Assembly: GCA_937920345.1 (NCBI GenBank)
Contig: CALGVA010000067.1
Span: 1 to 64,000 of the forward strand
Length of the DNA: 64,000 nucleotides
Direction of reading: 5' to 3'
DNA from: an uncultured Lachnospiraceae bacterium
Lineage (GTDB): Bacteria; Bacillota; Clostridia; Lachnospirales; Lachnospiraceae
This document shows, in pieces, positions 25,051 to 33,898 of this stretch (position 1 is its first letter; the number at the start of each line of letters is the position of its first letter). The translations under genes were made by a program, and so were the position numbers. Below the pieces are notes generated by a model. The model saw only the letters and a program-made list of their open reading frames with translations. It searched no databases and had not been told where the DNA came from.

Positions 25051-26709
25051 TTAGAGCACGCCAAGGTTCTTGCCCAGCATAATAAAGAAGAAGCCGAGCG
25101 GTATTCTGGACAGTTCCGCTTCCCCTATAACCCGCAGCACCATCAGAAATGTTATATAGAAAAACAATCCGGCAAATATGCCGACCAGCAGTGTCAGCAT
25201 ACCGCCCAGCGGCTCCAGCAGAAACCGGCTTAAGATCGCGACCACCACACCGGACACACCGGCGGCTGCCGCCGGAAAAACAATTCCGCTAAGCCATTCC
25301 GGTCTGTACTTCAGATTCCTGCTGACCAGAAGAAAGTTCATCACACCGCACAGTGCAAAGGACAAAATCAGTGCATAGATAATACCATCCGCCCCGAGAA
25401 GCGCCTTCTGTACCAGAATATATGCCGCCAGTACATGAACAGCCAGAGAGATCATCGTCGTAAAGAGAAGTTCCCTGATCATATGCACCCTGTACATAAT
25501 CTGTCCAAAGAGAAAACATATACCGTACAGTGCAATTATAACGGCTCCCTTCTGCACCCATGCGGTCAACGTATCGTTACCACCCTTATACAGACATGCC
25601 GAAACCGCGCCGGCCAGTGCCGCGAGATAAATGGCCGTCGGAAAAACGATAATGCACAGTCTGCTTACCGCCTTGCCGATTCTTTCCCGCATAACACGGT
25701 ACTCTCCCCGCTCATACGCATTGCTGATTCTGCCGGCGGCCGTATAAACGCTCCATACACTGAGTGCAGCGCCGAGCCCGACTAAAACGGCATACTTGCC
25801 GTAATAACACCCCCACAGCGCCGTTCGCTCCTGCCCCAGTTCCCGCTTATTCATGCAGTAATTAAACATACGCTGGTCGATCATCATATACAGGTTGAAG
25901 AGGATTCCCGATACGGCAAGCGGAAGACTGCCGCGCAGTACCATTCCCTGCAGCGTAGACTGCGCCTCCAGCCGTTTGCTCCCGTCCATCCCGAGCTTGC
26001 CGCGCAGCGTACCCGAATAAACCACATATACCACCAGCAGATGAACCATCGTAATGACCTGTGATACCAGTACGCCAAGCATGGCTCCCAGCGCACCATA
26101 TGCATAACAGTACACATTATCCTGCCTGAGCGCCGCAACCTTCGTACCGTATAAGTAACAAAGTTCACCAAAGCAGAACGCACAGACTGCCATGGAAATA
26201 CTTTCAATATATTGGGAATGCGCCGTCAGAACACCGAGTCCGAATCCGTCAAAGTACCCTCGAAAAATACCGATTAAAGCCGCAAATATAAGCACCGGCG
26301 CGACCGTCATAACCGCCATGCGGCAAAACGGTTCCAGAACCAGAATGCCTGCTATAAACCCAGACATCACAAATATCAGCAGTGCGGCGGCGGCACTGAT
26401 ACATAAGTTCATACTGAATGCCGCGCGAAATGCCGTCTTCGCGTTCTTATACTGCTCTCTCTTTACACGATACCGGATCAGCGCCGCCATCGCTCTGGTC
26501 ATGCTGTAAGATGTGAAGATGGTAATCAGGAAAAAAAGTTCATATGCAGGTGAAAACAAACCAATCCCCGCATCTCCGATCGCCTTCGACAAAGGAATCC
26601 GCATAATGAGAAGTATCATATATGATAGGATACCCGCATACTGTACCATCGGATTTTTGATCATTCTGTTAAAGAATCCGCCGTCAGAATCTCTCTTCCG
26701 TATTTTCAT
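25051..26709 (-). CDS. MOP-superfamily lipid flippase (SpoVB/MurJ-like)
   Basis: A 552-residue integral membrane protein with about 14 hydrophobic segments. The N-terminal block (MVQYAGILSYMILLIMRIPL, then AIGDAGIGLFSPAYELFFL) and the central GMVLRGSLPLAVSGILFNLY and MIDQRMF match polysaccharide/lipid-II flippases of the MOP superfamily, of which SpoVB is the spore-cortex member. SpoVB proteins carry a similar GxGIF/YNP start, so a role in spore or wall precursor export is plausible but not proved. The ATG at 26709 follows AAAGGG; the open frame continues only to a TTG. It sits just after ybeY, 26 bases apart. Confidence 0.82.
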   Translation of the reverse strand: MKIRKRDSDGGFFNRMIKNPMVQYAGILSYMILLIMRIPLSKAIGDAGIGLFSPAYELFFLITIFTSYSMTRAMAALIRYRVKREQYKNAKTAFRAAFSMNLCISAAAALLIFVMSGFIAGILVLEPFCRMAVMTVAPVLIFAALIGIFRGYFDGFGLGVLTAHSQYIESISMAVCAFCFGELCYLYGTKVAALRQDNVYCYAYGALGAMLGVLVSQVITMVHLLVVYVVYSGTLRGKLGMDGSKRLEAQSTLQGMVLRGSLPLAVSGILFNLYMMIDQRMFNYCMNKRELGQERTALWGCYYGKYAVLVGLGAALSVWSVYTAAGRISNAYERGEYRVMRERIGKAVSRLCIIVFPTAIYLAALAGAVSACLYKGGNDTLTAWVQKGAVIIALYGICFLFGQIMYRVHMIRELLFTTMISLAVHVLAAYILVQKALLGADGIIYALILSFALCGVMNFLLVSRNLKYRPEWLSGIVFPAAAAGVSGVVVAILSRFLLEPLGGMLTLLVGIFAGLFFYITFLMVLRVIGEAELSRIPLGFFFIMLGKNLGVL

Positions 26710-26735
26710 TATAATACCATACCCTTTTGTCAATT

Positions 26736-27293
26736 TCAGTTTAATCCGCTGCCTGCGTTTCCGGAATTACCGGCTTCACAAGGCACGTTACCTGTTTCTC
26801 TGGTGATCCCGAGCTGCCTTAAGACCGCCTCCTGCTTCTCCTCCATAATGGCCGCCTCCTGTGCTTCCATATGGTCGTACCCGCACAAATGAAACATGCT
26901 GTGTGCCGTCAGAAAAGCAAATTCGCGCAGAACACTGTGCCCGTACTCCTGCGCCTGCGACAATACACGGTCCGCAGACAGTATAATATCCCCCAGGATC
27001 AGTTCCCCGGTGTCCGGATCAAAACAATCGGCGGCCATATCTTCCGCCTGTGTAAAATCGCCCTCTGTATCAAAGGAAATATTCGGAAAAGACAGCACAT
27101 CCGTCTCCCGGTCTATCTCCCGGTAATTTTTATTATATTCGCGTATTCCCGCATTATCCGTGATCAGAAGATTTACCGTCGTCTCATAAGGACAGTGCTC
27201 CATCTGTAAGACCGCCTCCATAACCTTGTCCAGAATCTCCTGCACATCAAAAGGAAAGCTTACTTCCGTTTCATTCTCAACGTAAGAAGTCAT
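26736..27293 (-). CDS. ybeY: Endoribonuclease YbeY (16S rRNA maturation)
   Basis: A zinc-dependent endoribonuclease implicated in 16S rRNA 3'-end maturation and ribosome quality control. The 185-residue product carries the signature HSMFHLCGYDH (residues 131-141), whose three histidines bind zinc, and the upstream DVLSFPNISFD and GDIILSADRV blocks. The C-terminal tail beyond LRQLGITRE is longer than in many homologues and low in complexity. The ATG at 27293 lies 12 bases after GAGGAG and overlaps the end of the preceding gene by 17 bases. The phoH-HD-ybeY order is the common Firmicutes arrangement. Confidence 0.96.
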   Translation of the reverse strand: MTSYVENETEVSFPFDVQEILDKVMEAVLQMEHCPYETTVNLLITDNAGIREYNKNYREIDRETDVLSFPNISFDTEGDFTQAEDMAADCFDPDTGELILGDIILSADRVLSQAQEYGHSVLREFAFLTAHSMFHLCGYDHMEAQEAAIMEEKQEAVLRQLGITRETGNVPCEAGNSGNAGSGLN

Positions 27294-28476
27294 AATATAA
27301 TTTCTCCTCAATAAATATCTTCTTCATCTCACGAATCTGACACAGCGAGATCTCATTACACCACAGCTCGTCCGTCTCGAGTTTTTTCTGAAATACGGTC
27401 TCAATCAGCTGCACGTAATCCAGCTGTGCTGTCGGATCTTTCTCGAACAGATACAAAATAGAAGATACGATGCAGTCGGCAAACAGTACGATAATCGTTT
27501 CTCTGGAGACTACTTTCTCTGATTCGTCTACATATTCCTTGAGAATTTTCTTTGTATTTGGAGGGAAATGATACTCATTGCAGATCGCAGACACATTCTC
27601 CCATGTATTCTCCCCCTTAAGCCTGCCGATCCGATGATAGTATGCACACGCCTTCGTAGCGGCATCATCCAGCTCCAGCCGTCTGGCAATACGGTCGCTT
27701 AAATACGCCGTATGCACCGCGTGATAATATTCCTCCTTGGACATATTTTTCAACTGTACCAGAAGCGGAAATTCCGGATCGTTGATCTCCATATACTTCT
27801 CCCGGTTTCTGTGGATGACCGCAGAGCTGAAGATCTTAAGACTGATCAACAGCAGAATGCAGCATACAAGCAGATTAACCCCCGGAATCAGAAACTGTGC
27901 CGCAGCAAGCTTCCCCGGCGCAAACAGTATGACATTGGCAGTCAGGCACAGCATAAGAACCGCAAGCGATATAAACATCGGCAGCATAACCCGAAACTCG
28001 TCCGTCAGCGTACTGAAAACCAGGATTCCCGTCACACCGCTGACAAGGTACAGCCAGAAAATAGCGAAATCACCCCCGGCAAAATGAACCGCCAGAAGCA
28101 GGCACACACTTCCCGCCATCATGCCCGCGGCAGCGTCACTGAACACACCGAGCAGTACAAAGATTACAAGAAACGGCCATCCTGATACCGGAAGATACGG
28201 AAGAAATACCGCTGCCAGCAGTCCGCCGAGATACATCAGCGAGAATCTGCCGTATCTCCCCTCATTGCGATAGGTGAAGCGCTCATTGATCTCCTCCGTT
28301 GCAAAAGAAAAGATCACCATACCTGTGCCGGTCATAACCATAACCGTATTGCGAAGCATTTCCTCCATTTCACCTTTATGCAGCAATGTGCCCGCCAGCG
28401 CAATGATACCTGCAAGTATAAACATTAACCCAAACACTACTATTCTCTTTAAAGTCTGTCTCTTATTTTTTTCCAC
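27277..28476 (-). CDS. PgpH-like membrane protein with degenerate HD domain
   Basis: A 399-residue protein between phoH and ybeY, the position held in Firmicutes by PgpH/YqfF, a cyclic-di-AMP phosphodiesterase. It has about seven hydrophobic segments (residues 10-220) but lacks the large extracytoplasmic domain, and ends in an HD-like domain. The first His is kept (EYYHAVHTA, His252), but the hallmark YYHDIGK reads YYHRIGR (281-285), so the metal-binding Asp is Arg. The next HD histidine, in PgpH IIxxHVxDG, reads ILKEYVDES, with Tyr for His; the last aspartate (FADC) remains. Hydrolase activity therefore looks lost; a sensor or scaffold role is possible. Confidence 0.85.
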   Translation of the reverse strand: MEKNKRQTLKRIVVFGLMFILAGIIALAGTLLHKGEMEEMLRNTVMVMTGTGMVIFSFATEEINERFTYRNEGRYGRFSLMYLGGLLAAVFLPYLPVSGWPFLVIFVLLGVFSDAAAGMMAGSVCLLLAVHFAGGDFAIFWLYLVSGVTGILVFSTLTDEFRVMLPMFISLAVLMLCLTANVILFAPGKLAAAQFLIPGVNLLVCCILLLISLKIFSSAVIHRNREKYMEINDPEFPLLVQLKNMSKEEYYHAVHTAYLSDRIARRLELDDAATKACAYYHRIGRLKGENTWENVSAICNEYHFPPNTKKILKEYVDESEKVVSRETIIVLFADCIVSSILYLFEKDPTAQLDYVQLIETVFQKKLETDELWCNEISLCQIREMKKIFIEEKLYYDFLR

Positions 28477-29476
28477 GTTCGTAATTCCTGTTTCTCTGTT
28501 TTAATTCTGTGCGTTTCTTCTCTTTCGATTCATAGTCGTCATATGCCCTGACGATCTTCTGTACGAGCGGGTGCCGTACCACATCCTTACTGGTGAGCTT
28601 GCAGAAAGCGATGTCGTCGATCTTAGCCAGAACCTTCATCGCGACGTCCAGCCCCGACTTCGCATCCGGCGCCAGATCCTTCTGCGATGCATCCCCTGTC
28701 ACAATCACCTTGGACCCGAAGCCAATACGCGTCAGAAACATCTTCATCTGCGCCGGCGTCGTATTCTGCGCCTCGTCCAGAATAATATAGGCATTGTCCA
28801 GTGTACGGCCTCTCATATACGCAAGCGGGGCCACCTCGATCAATCCCTTCTCCGTATTCTTAACAAAGCTTTCCGCGCCCATGATCTGATATAAAGCGTC
28901 ATAGAGCGGCCGCAGATACGGGTCAACTTTACTCTGCAGGTCGCCCGGCAGAAACCCCAGCTTCTCTCCCGCCTCGATCGCCGGTCTTGTGAGAATGATT
29001 CTGCTCACTTCGTTATTCTTAAAAGCAGTGATTGCCATCGCCATGGCAAGATAAGTTTTACCGGTGCCGGCAGGACCGATGCCGAACACAATCATATGGT
29101 CCCGGATGGCATCCACATACTGTTTCTGCCCCAGCGTCTTCGGTTTGATCGGCTTGCCGCTTACCGTGTGGCAGATGCAGTCACCGTCTATCTCCAGCAG
29201 TACGTCTTTGCCGCTCTCATCTTCCATCTCTATGGCATAATTCACATTCTGTTCTTCCAATGTATTTCCTCTCTCTGACAAGGCAAGAAGCTCTCTCACC
29301 ACATGTGCTGCTTTCATGACTGACGTTCTGTCCCCGCTGATCTTAACGGCCCCGTCCCTGTCCACAATAACAACGCCCAGATCATCCTCGATCCTGCGGA
29401 TATAGGCATCCCGCTCTCCGAATAAGTTCCGCATATGTTCTACGCAAGTCTCTATACTGACTGTAAATTCTCCCAT
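28463..29476 (-). CDS. phoH: PhoH-family ATPase
   Basis: A 337-residue predicted RNA-processing ATPase of the PhoH/YbeZ type. Walker A is GPAGTGKT (residues 134-141), followed by ILTRPAIEAGEKLGFLPGDL, the Walker B/DEAQ box YIILDEAQNTTPAQM, and VTGDASQKD. The N-terminal 100 residues form the KH-like segment of the family. The ATG at 29476 is preceded by AGG only, a weak ribosome site; the longer open frame overlaps yqfD. YbeZ is genetically linked to YbeY in ribosome maturation, and the two genes lie in one operon here. Confidence 0.95.
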   Translation of the reverse strand: MGEFTVSIETCVEHMRNLFGERDAYIRRIEDDLGVVIVDRDGAVKISGDRTSVMKAAHVVRELLALSERGNTLEEQNVNYAIEMEDESGKDVLLEIDGDCICHTVSGKPIKPKTLGQKQYVDAIRDHMIVFGIGPAGTGKTYLAMAMAITAFKNNEVSRIILTRPAIEAGEKLGFLPGDLQSKVDPYLRPLYDALYQIMGAESFVKNTEKGLIEVAPLAYMRGRTLDNAYIILDEAQNTTPAQMKMFLTRIGFGSKVIVTGDASQKDLAPDAKSGLDVAMKVLAKIDDIAFCKLTSKDVVRHPLVQKIVRAYDDYESKEKKRTELKQRNRNYERGKK

Positions 29477-29532
29477 GTACCTGTCGTCTTTCTGTCTGTT
29501 ACATAATCTTCCTGCAGGCCGAAGCACCGCCG

Positions 29533-30858
29533 TCAATCCACGATCTCCTCCTGTGCAGCGTTCTCCCCGCCTGACGGATTCTCCTGCTGTGCACCATCAG
29601 GACTTCCGCTATGCTGTGAATTAACCTCAGAACCTGCTTCTTCCGACATGGCCGGCTCCGTACTCGTAGGTACGAGCCGCACTGCCGATTCCTCCAGCTG
29701 CAGTCTGGCGTTTAACACCCAGTTTTTTTCATTCTTTTTTATTGTAACATTTTTTTTAGTAATTTGTACCCCTTTTTCGTCTAAAGTTGTCATAATTTTT
29801 TGCCACTCATCCTGCATCATCGTATTCATCTCGTCTTCGGTATGCTTCTGCCGTACCATTTCATACTCCTGAATTGTCTTTTTCCCGTAGAAAAACGGCA
29901 GATAAAGGTGATCGAGCAGCTTCACCTGTTTCTTCTCCCCGCTGACATCATATTCTGCGTAAGGAATCTTGCCGAGTCTGAGATTGATCTCCCGGTCATT
30001 GATTCCCAGCATATACATTACTTTCTGTCTGCCTGAATAAATCTTCTCCTCATATAGAATGTCCTTTTTGACAGAAACCGATTCCGTATAGCGGAGTTTA
30101 ATGTCCGCATCGGACTCCACATACTGATATTTTCTGATCGTAGTGTCCTCATTGTAAACAGGTACAGCGCCGCTGACCAGCACGTCGCCTTTTTGCACCG
30201 TATCTCCTAACGCCACCTGCGGCACACCGCTTCTCGTTATGATATAGGATATCGTACCGTCTCTGCCGGCAACCAGATCCATGCCCTGCGTCTCTGCCGT
30301 CTGCCCGTCTTTTTCATAATCCGGCATCTCGTTTTCTTTAATATAGATCAGCAGTGTTGTCCCTTTCAGCTGGACAGACGTCCATGTAATCACATCGTAG
30401 TCTTCCCGGAGTGCTGTCTCCAGCTCTTCGATCTGCAGCCGCTCCTTCTTCATGGCGACGTGTACATTCTTTTCTTCCAGATAATCAAGCAGTACATCGT
30501 CCGTCAACACATAGTTGCCCTCAAACCTGATATTCCATATATAACCCGATGTCAACATCCAGAAGAGCATACAGCACAGGAAACCTGCGACAAATATCTT
30601 GCGCCGCCCCATTTTAGACATAAAAAAAGGCAGCCCGTATCTTTTCAGAACGGATGCCTTCGTTCCGGTCTTCTTAAGAAGCGGCTTTAACGCAAAGAAA
30701 CCCTGCACACTGATATTCATCGTATTATAGTCGCCGTGATCCACAATATCCCATACCAGAATATTGTGATTGCCACACAGATTGAGCAGTCTCTCCGTGG
30801 AGTATCCCCACACCTTGATCGTCACATAACCTCTGATATATTGTACCCAGTGAAGCAT
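29533..30858 (-). CDS. yqfD: Sporulation protein YqfD
   Basis: A 441-residue YqfD-family protein, in Bacillus a sigma-E-controlled sporulation gene. The N-terminal soluble domain starts HWVQYIRGYVTIKVWGYSTE and continues with NHNILVWDIVDHGD; one membrane segment follows (about residues 88-108, KIFVAGFLCCMLFWMLTSGY), then a long extracytoplasmic part with the FEGNYVLTDDVLLDYL POTRA-like unit. The tail is a proline/glutamate/glycine-rich linker and is likely disordered. Its ATG at 30858 follows GGAGGAAAGA. It lies 11 bases after yqfC. Confidence 0.93.
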   Translation of the reverse strand: MLHWVQYIRGYVTIKVWGYSTERLLNLCGNHNILVWDIVDHGDYNTMNISVQGFFALKPLLKKTGTKASVLKRYGLPFFMSKMGRRKIFVAGFLCCMLFWMLTSGYIWNIRFEGNYVLTDDVLLDYLEEKNVHVAMKKERLQIEELETALREDYDVITWTSVQLKGTTLLIYIKENEMPDYEKDGQTAETQGMDLVAGRDGTISYIITRSGVPQVALGDTVQKGDVLVSGAVPVYNEDTTIRKYQYVESDADIKLRYTESVSVKKDILYEEKIYSGRQKVMYMLGINDREINLRLGKIPYAEYDVSGEKKQVKLLDHLYLPFFYGKKTIQEYEMVRQKHTEDEMNTMMQDEWQKIMTTLDEKGVQITKKNVTIKKNEKNWVLNARLQLEESAVRLVPTSTEPAMSEEAGSEVNSQHSGSPDGAQQENPSGGENAAQEEIVD

Positions 30859-30869
30859 TCTTTCCTCCG

Positions 30870-31169
30870 CTATACATATCGGACAGTGTCGATACTGCCG
30901 CTTATTTTCATGTCTTCATTGGTATAATAATCAATTGACAACCGCTGTCCCTCGAAACAGATCTTGCAGTTCTTGCCCTGCAGCACGATCGACTCCGTGG
31001 TATACTCCAGAATCCCCTTATAATTCTCTATAAAAGCCTCTTGTTTACCCGTGATTGTCACAATCGCCGCCCCTAACATCGTGTCCTTCGGAAGTCTCAG
31101 GGATTCCACGATCAGTTCTTTTGGATTTGACAATGCCGATATCGGTAACTTCTTATTATTCCTTCTCAT
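30870..31169 (-). CDS. yqfC: Sporulation protein YqfC (YabP/YqfC family)
   Basis: A 99-residue YabP/YqfC-family protein, recognised by NPKELIVESLRLPKDTMLGA, IVTITGKQEAFIENYKGILE and IVLQGKNCKICFEGQRLSID. It is a small soluble beta-rich protein needed for normal sporulation in related bacteria. The ribosome site at the 31169 ATG is weak. It heads the yqfC-yqfD-phoH-HD-ybeY run and, with YqfD, is the best evidence that the organism forms endospores. Confidence 0.93.
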   Translation of the reverse strand: MRRNNKKLPISALSNPKELIVESLRLPKDTMLGAAIVTITGKQEAFIENYKGILEYTTESIVLQGKNCKICFEGQRLSIDYYTNEDMKISGSIDTVRYV

Positions 31170-31243
31170 ACTTCACTATATGTTTTCCGGAAGGAAATCA
31201 TGACTGCATTCTTTTGCCTCGCTCCATTCCCATGGAACTCAAT

Positions 31244-32551
31244 TTATTCCCGCACAATCCCCCTGATTAACGTCGTACCCTGTACGGGCTGATCCGTAAA
31301 GTGATATGCCTTCAAAAACCGCTCTCTCGCGGCTTTAAGCTTATCATGATCATTGGCATGGATTGTCGCCAGCGATTCTCCGGCCGCTACCAAATCCCCC
31401 ACTTTCTTATGCAGAACTAGACCGACCGAAAGGTCGATCTCACTCTCCTTCGTCTCCCTGCCACCGCCGAGAAGCAGCGAACAGACCCCGATCTCATCAC
31501 AGTCGATCCTGCTCACGTAACCGCCCTGTGGCGCTATGATTTCTTCCACAATGGCAGCCTTCGGCAGACGTGAGGTATCGTATACCGCCTCCGCATCACC
31601 GCCCTGCGCCTGCACAAAATCAGCCAGCTTCTTTAAGGCGCTGCCATCCTCGATCACGCTTCGCAGTTTCTGTTCGGCATCCTGTTCGTCGGCTGCGGCA
31701 CCGCCTGCAAGCAGCATACAGGAACCGAGCGTCATACACAATTTAGTGAAATCTTCCGGTCCTTCTCCCCGCAGGGTTGCAACTGCCTCTTCCACTTCCA
31801 GTGCATTCCCTACTGCAAGCCCGAGCGGCTGATCCATATCGGATACAACGGCGATCGTCTTTCTGCCCGCCAGATTCCCCAGCGTAACCATCTCCCGTGC
31901 CAGCGCAAACGAATCCTCCTCCCGCTTCATGAAAGCGCCGCTTCCCGTCTTCACATCCAGCACGATCGCATCTGCTCCGGAAGCCAATTTCTTACTCATG
32001 ATGGAACTGGCAATCAGAGACATGTTATCCACTGTGGCAGTCACATCCCGAAGGGCATACAGTTTCTTGTCCGCCGGCGCGATATCTGCCGTCTGTCCCA
32101 TGATCGACACACCGATCTCATTGACCTGTCTGATGAAATGCGCTGCCGTTATTCCTGTCGTAAATCCTGCAAAACTCTCCAGTTTGTCGATGGTCCCGCC
32201 GGTATGTCCGAGTCCTCTGCCGCTCATCTTGGCAATCCTGACCCCGCAGGCCGCCACCATCGGCGTGAGCGCGATCGACGTCTTATCCCCCACGCCACCG
32301 GTGGAATGCTTATCCACCTTCGTACCTGTAATCGCGCTTAAGTCCATCATATCGCCGCTGTGCGCCATAGCCATGGTCAGCGCTGTCGTCTCCTCAGCGC
32401 TCATCCCCTGAAAATAGATTGCCATCATCATGGCTGACATCTGATAATCCGGAATGCGATCCGCCGTATACTCCGCAATCATATACGCTATTTCCTCCCG
32501 GCTCAAATTACCGCCGTTGCGTTTCTTCATGATCAGATCATACATTCTCAT
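31244..32551 (-). CDS. pdp: Pyrimidine-nucleoside phosphorylase
   Basis: Phosphorolyses uridine and thymidine to the free base and (deoxy)ribose-1-phosphate. The 435-residue product starts with the family MYDLIMKKRNGGNLSREEI, has the signature SGRGLGHTGGTIDKLES, the phosphate site KVDKHSTGGVGDKTS and the C-terminal glycine/lysine-rich domain. The start is covered by AGGAGG ten bases upstream of ATG at 32551. Salvage here complements upp and uraA elsewhere in the window. The 74-base gap to yqfC holds no obvious structure. Confidence 0.95.
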   Translation of the reverse strand: MRMYDLIMKKRNGGNLSREEIAYMIAEYTADRIPDYQMSAMMMAIYFQGMSAEETTALTMAMAHSGDMMDLSAITGTKVDKHSTGGVGDKTSIALTPMVAACGVRIAKMSGRGLGHTGGTIDKLESFAGFTTGITAAHFIRQVNEIGVSIMGQTADIAPADKKLYALRDVTATVDNMSLIASSIMSKKLASGADAIVLDVKTGSGAFMKREEDSFALAREMVTLGNLAGRKTIAVVSDMDQPLGLAVGNALEVEEAVATLRGEGPEDFTKLCMTLGSCMLLAGGAAADEQDAEQKLRSVIEDGSALKKLADFVQAQGGDAEAVYDTSRLPKAAIVEEIIAPQGGYVSRIDCDEIGVCSLLLGGGRETKESEIDLSVGLVLHKKVGDLVAAGESLATIHANDHDKLKAARERFLKAYHFTDQPVQGTTLIRGIVRE

Positions 32552-32564
32552 AATTCACAGCCTC

Positions 32565-33044
32565 CTACTTATGGTACGGTTCTCCGTTTATGATGCGATA
32601 TGCACGATAAATCTGCTCTAACAAAATAACTCTCATCAGTTGGTGTGGGAAAGTCATTTTAGAAAAGCTGACCGCAAGGTCAGCCCTCTTACATACCATT
32701 TCATGCAGTCCGAGAGATCCGCCGATGATAAACTGCATATGGCTCGTTCCCTGTACTGCAAGATTCCCGATTCTGTCCGCAAATCCAACGGAATCAAACA
32801 TCCAGCCTTGAATCTCCAGCGTCACGACATAAGCATCCTCCCGGATATGTTTCATAATACGCTCCGCCTCCTTGCGTTTGATCTCTGTCTCTAAAGCCTC
32901 TCCCGCTTGATCCGGCGTGCGTTCATCCTCTACCTGTATGATTTCCAGCTTACAGTACCGGCCAAGTCGTTTCTCATACTCTGCCACAGCCTCCCTGTAG
33001 AACTTCTCCTTGACCTTGCCGACCGCAATCACTGTAATCTTCAT
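32565..33044 (-). CDS. rlmH: 23S rRNA (pseudouridine-1915-N3)-methyltransferase
   Basis: A 159-residue SPOUT methyltransferase that modifies pseudouridine 1915 of 23S rRNA. It has the family start MKITVIAVGKVKEKFYREAV, the SAM-binding knot with FIIGGSLGLHE and the C-terminal LLEQIYRAYRIINGEPYHK, which is nearly invariant. Its ATG overlaps the stop of the preceding zinc-ribbon gene in an ATGA junction, so the two are probably translated together. It ends 13 bases before pdp. Confidence 0.96.
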   Translation of the reverse strand: MKITVIAVGKVKEKFYREAVAEYEKRLGRYCKLEIIQVEDERTPDQAGEALETEIKRKEAERIMKHIREDAYVVTLEIQGWMFDSVGFADRIGNLAVQGTSHMQFIIGGSLGLHEMVCKRADLAVSFSKMTFPHQLMRVILLEQIYRAYRIINGEPYHK

Positions 33045-33745
33045 CGCTTCTCAAATAACTCCTGATAATACTCGTCCACAAAATGTTCCAAAAGCGCTTC
33101 ATCCAGATTCATAAATTTATCGCTGATGATCTTCTTCATCTTATCTGTCCGCTTAAAATATTTCTGTTCTTCGGCCGTCGCTTTCCATGTCTCCTCAGCG
33201 GCCAGTCCGTCGTCAATCTGCTGCGCACTCAAGTGCTCCTGACACCACTTCGTCATCTCTGATAAAAGAGAATCTTCTGACTTCGCCTTGATGAACAGAA
33301 TCTTAGAGTTCCGCATAGATACGATGCCGAACACAATAAAGAGAACAAAGAGCGCGCCCATAACACCGCATATAAGATATTTCGTCGTACTGACGCCGCG
33401 ATAAAGAGGTATCACCCCCACAAAGATCAACAATACTATGATAAATCCCACAATGCCGACAAACAAAAGCGTGTATGCCGAAGAGCGGTTATCTTCCGCT
33501 TTCGCCGCGCTGTTCTGATATACATGATAAACTGGTGTCTTCTCCGGTATCTCTTCTTCATCCTCCTGCTCCGCACGGTCACGCTCGGCCGCAAGCAGCG
33601 CCTGCATGGCAGCCAGCTTCTCCTGTTCTTTCTGCTCGGCTGTCTGTTTCTCATCCTCAAGATGATCCACCAGCTCCACCTTACACTCCGCACAGCGCTC
33701 TATTCCTTCTCTGTACTCGTTCTTACACACCGGACACCAGGGCAT
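33041..33745 (-). CDS. Zinc-ribbon membrane protein of unknown function
   Basis: A 234-residue protein with an N-terminal zinc ribbon (CPVCKNEYREGIERCAEC, two CxxC pairs), then a charged linker with coiled-coil character, two hydrophobic segments (about residues 95-115 and 125-150), and a charged C-terminal cytoplasmic tail. I do not recognise the family name; it looks like the Lachnospiraceae group with a DUF2007-like or sensory zinc-ribbon membrane arrangement. The ATG at 33745 follows AAGGAG. Its stop codon overlaps the rlmH start, so it shares the rlmH/pdp transcript. Confidence 0.82.
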   Translation of the reverse strand: MPWCPVCKNEYREGIERCAECKVELVDHLEDEKQTAEQKEQEKLAAMQALLAAERDRAEQEDEEEIPEKTPVYHVYQNSAAKAEDNRSSAYTLLFVGIVGFIIVLLIFVGVIPLYRGVSTTKYLICGVMGALFVLFIVFGIVSMRNSKILFIKAKSEDSLLSEMTKWCQEHLSAQQIDDGLAAEETWKATAEEQKYFKRTDKMKKIISDKFMNLDEALLEHFVDEYYQELFEKR

Positions 33746-33857
33746 ACGTGTCACACTCCTTATCACATGATTTGCAAAAACTGCCTAAAAATTCCAACGC
33801 ACAACCTTATTTTATAATCATTTTGCACGAATTGCAACCCTTTCCTGCGAACTGAAA

Positions 33858-33884
33858 CGGGATACCCGCAAATCGGATATCCCG
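33858..33884 (-). terminator. Hairpin after the MORN-protein gene, probable terminator
   Basis: CGGGATACCCG (33858-33868) pairs with CGGATATCCCG (33874-33884) across a short loop. It follows the MORN gene on the minus strand, with GTTTC rather than a long T run, so termination strength is uncertain. Confidence 0.45.
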
Positions 33885-33898
33885 CGCTTCTATACAAT

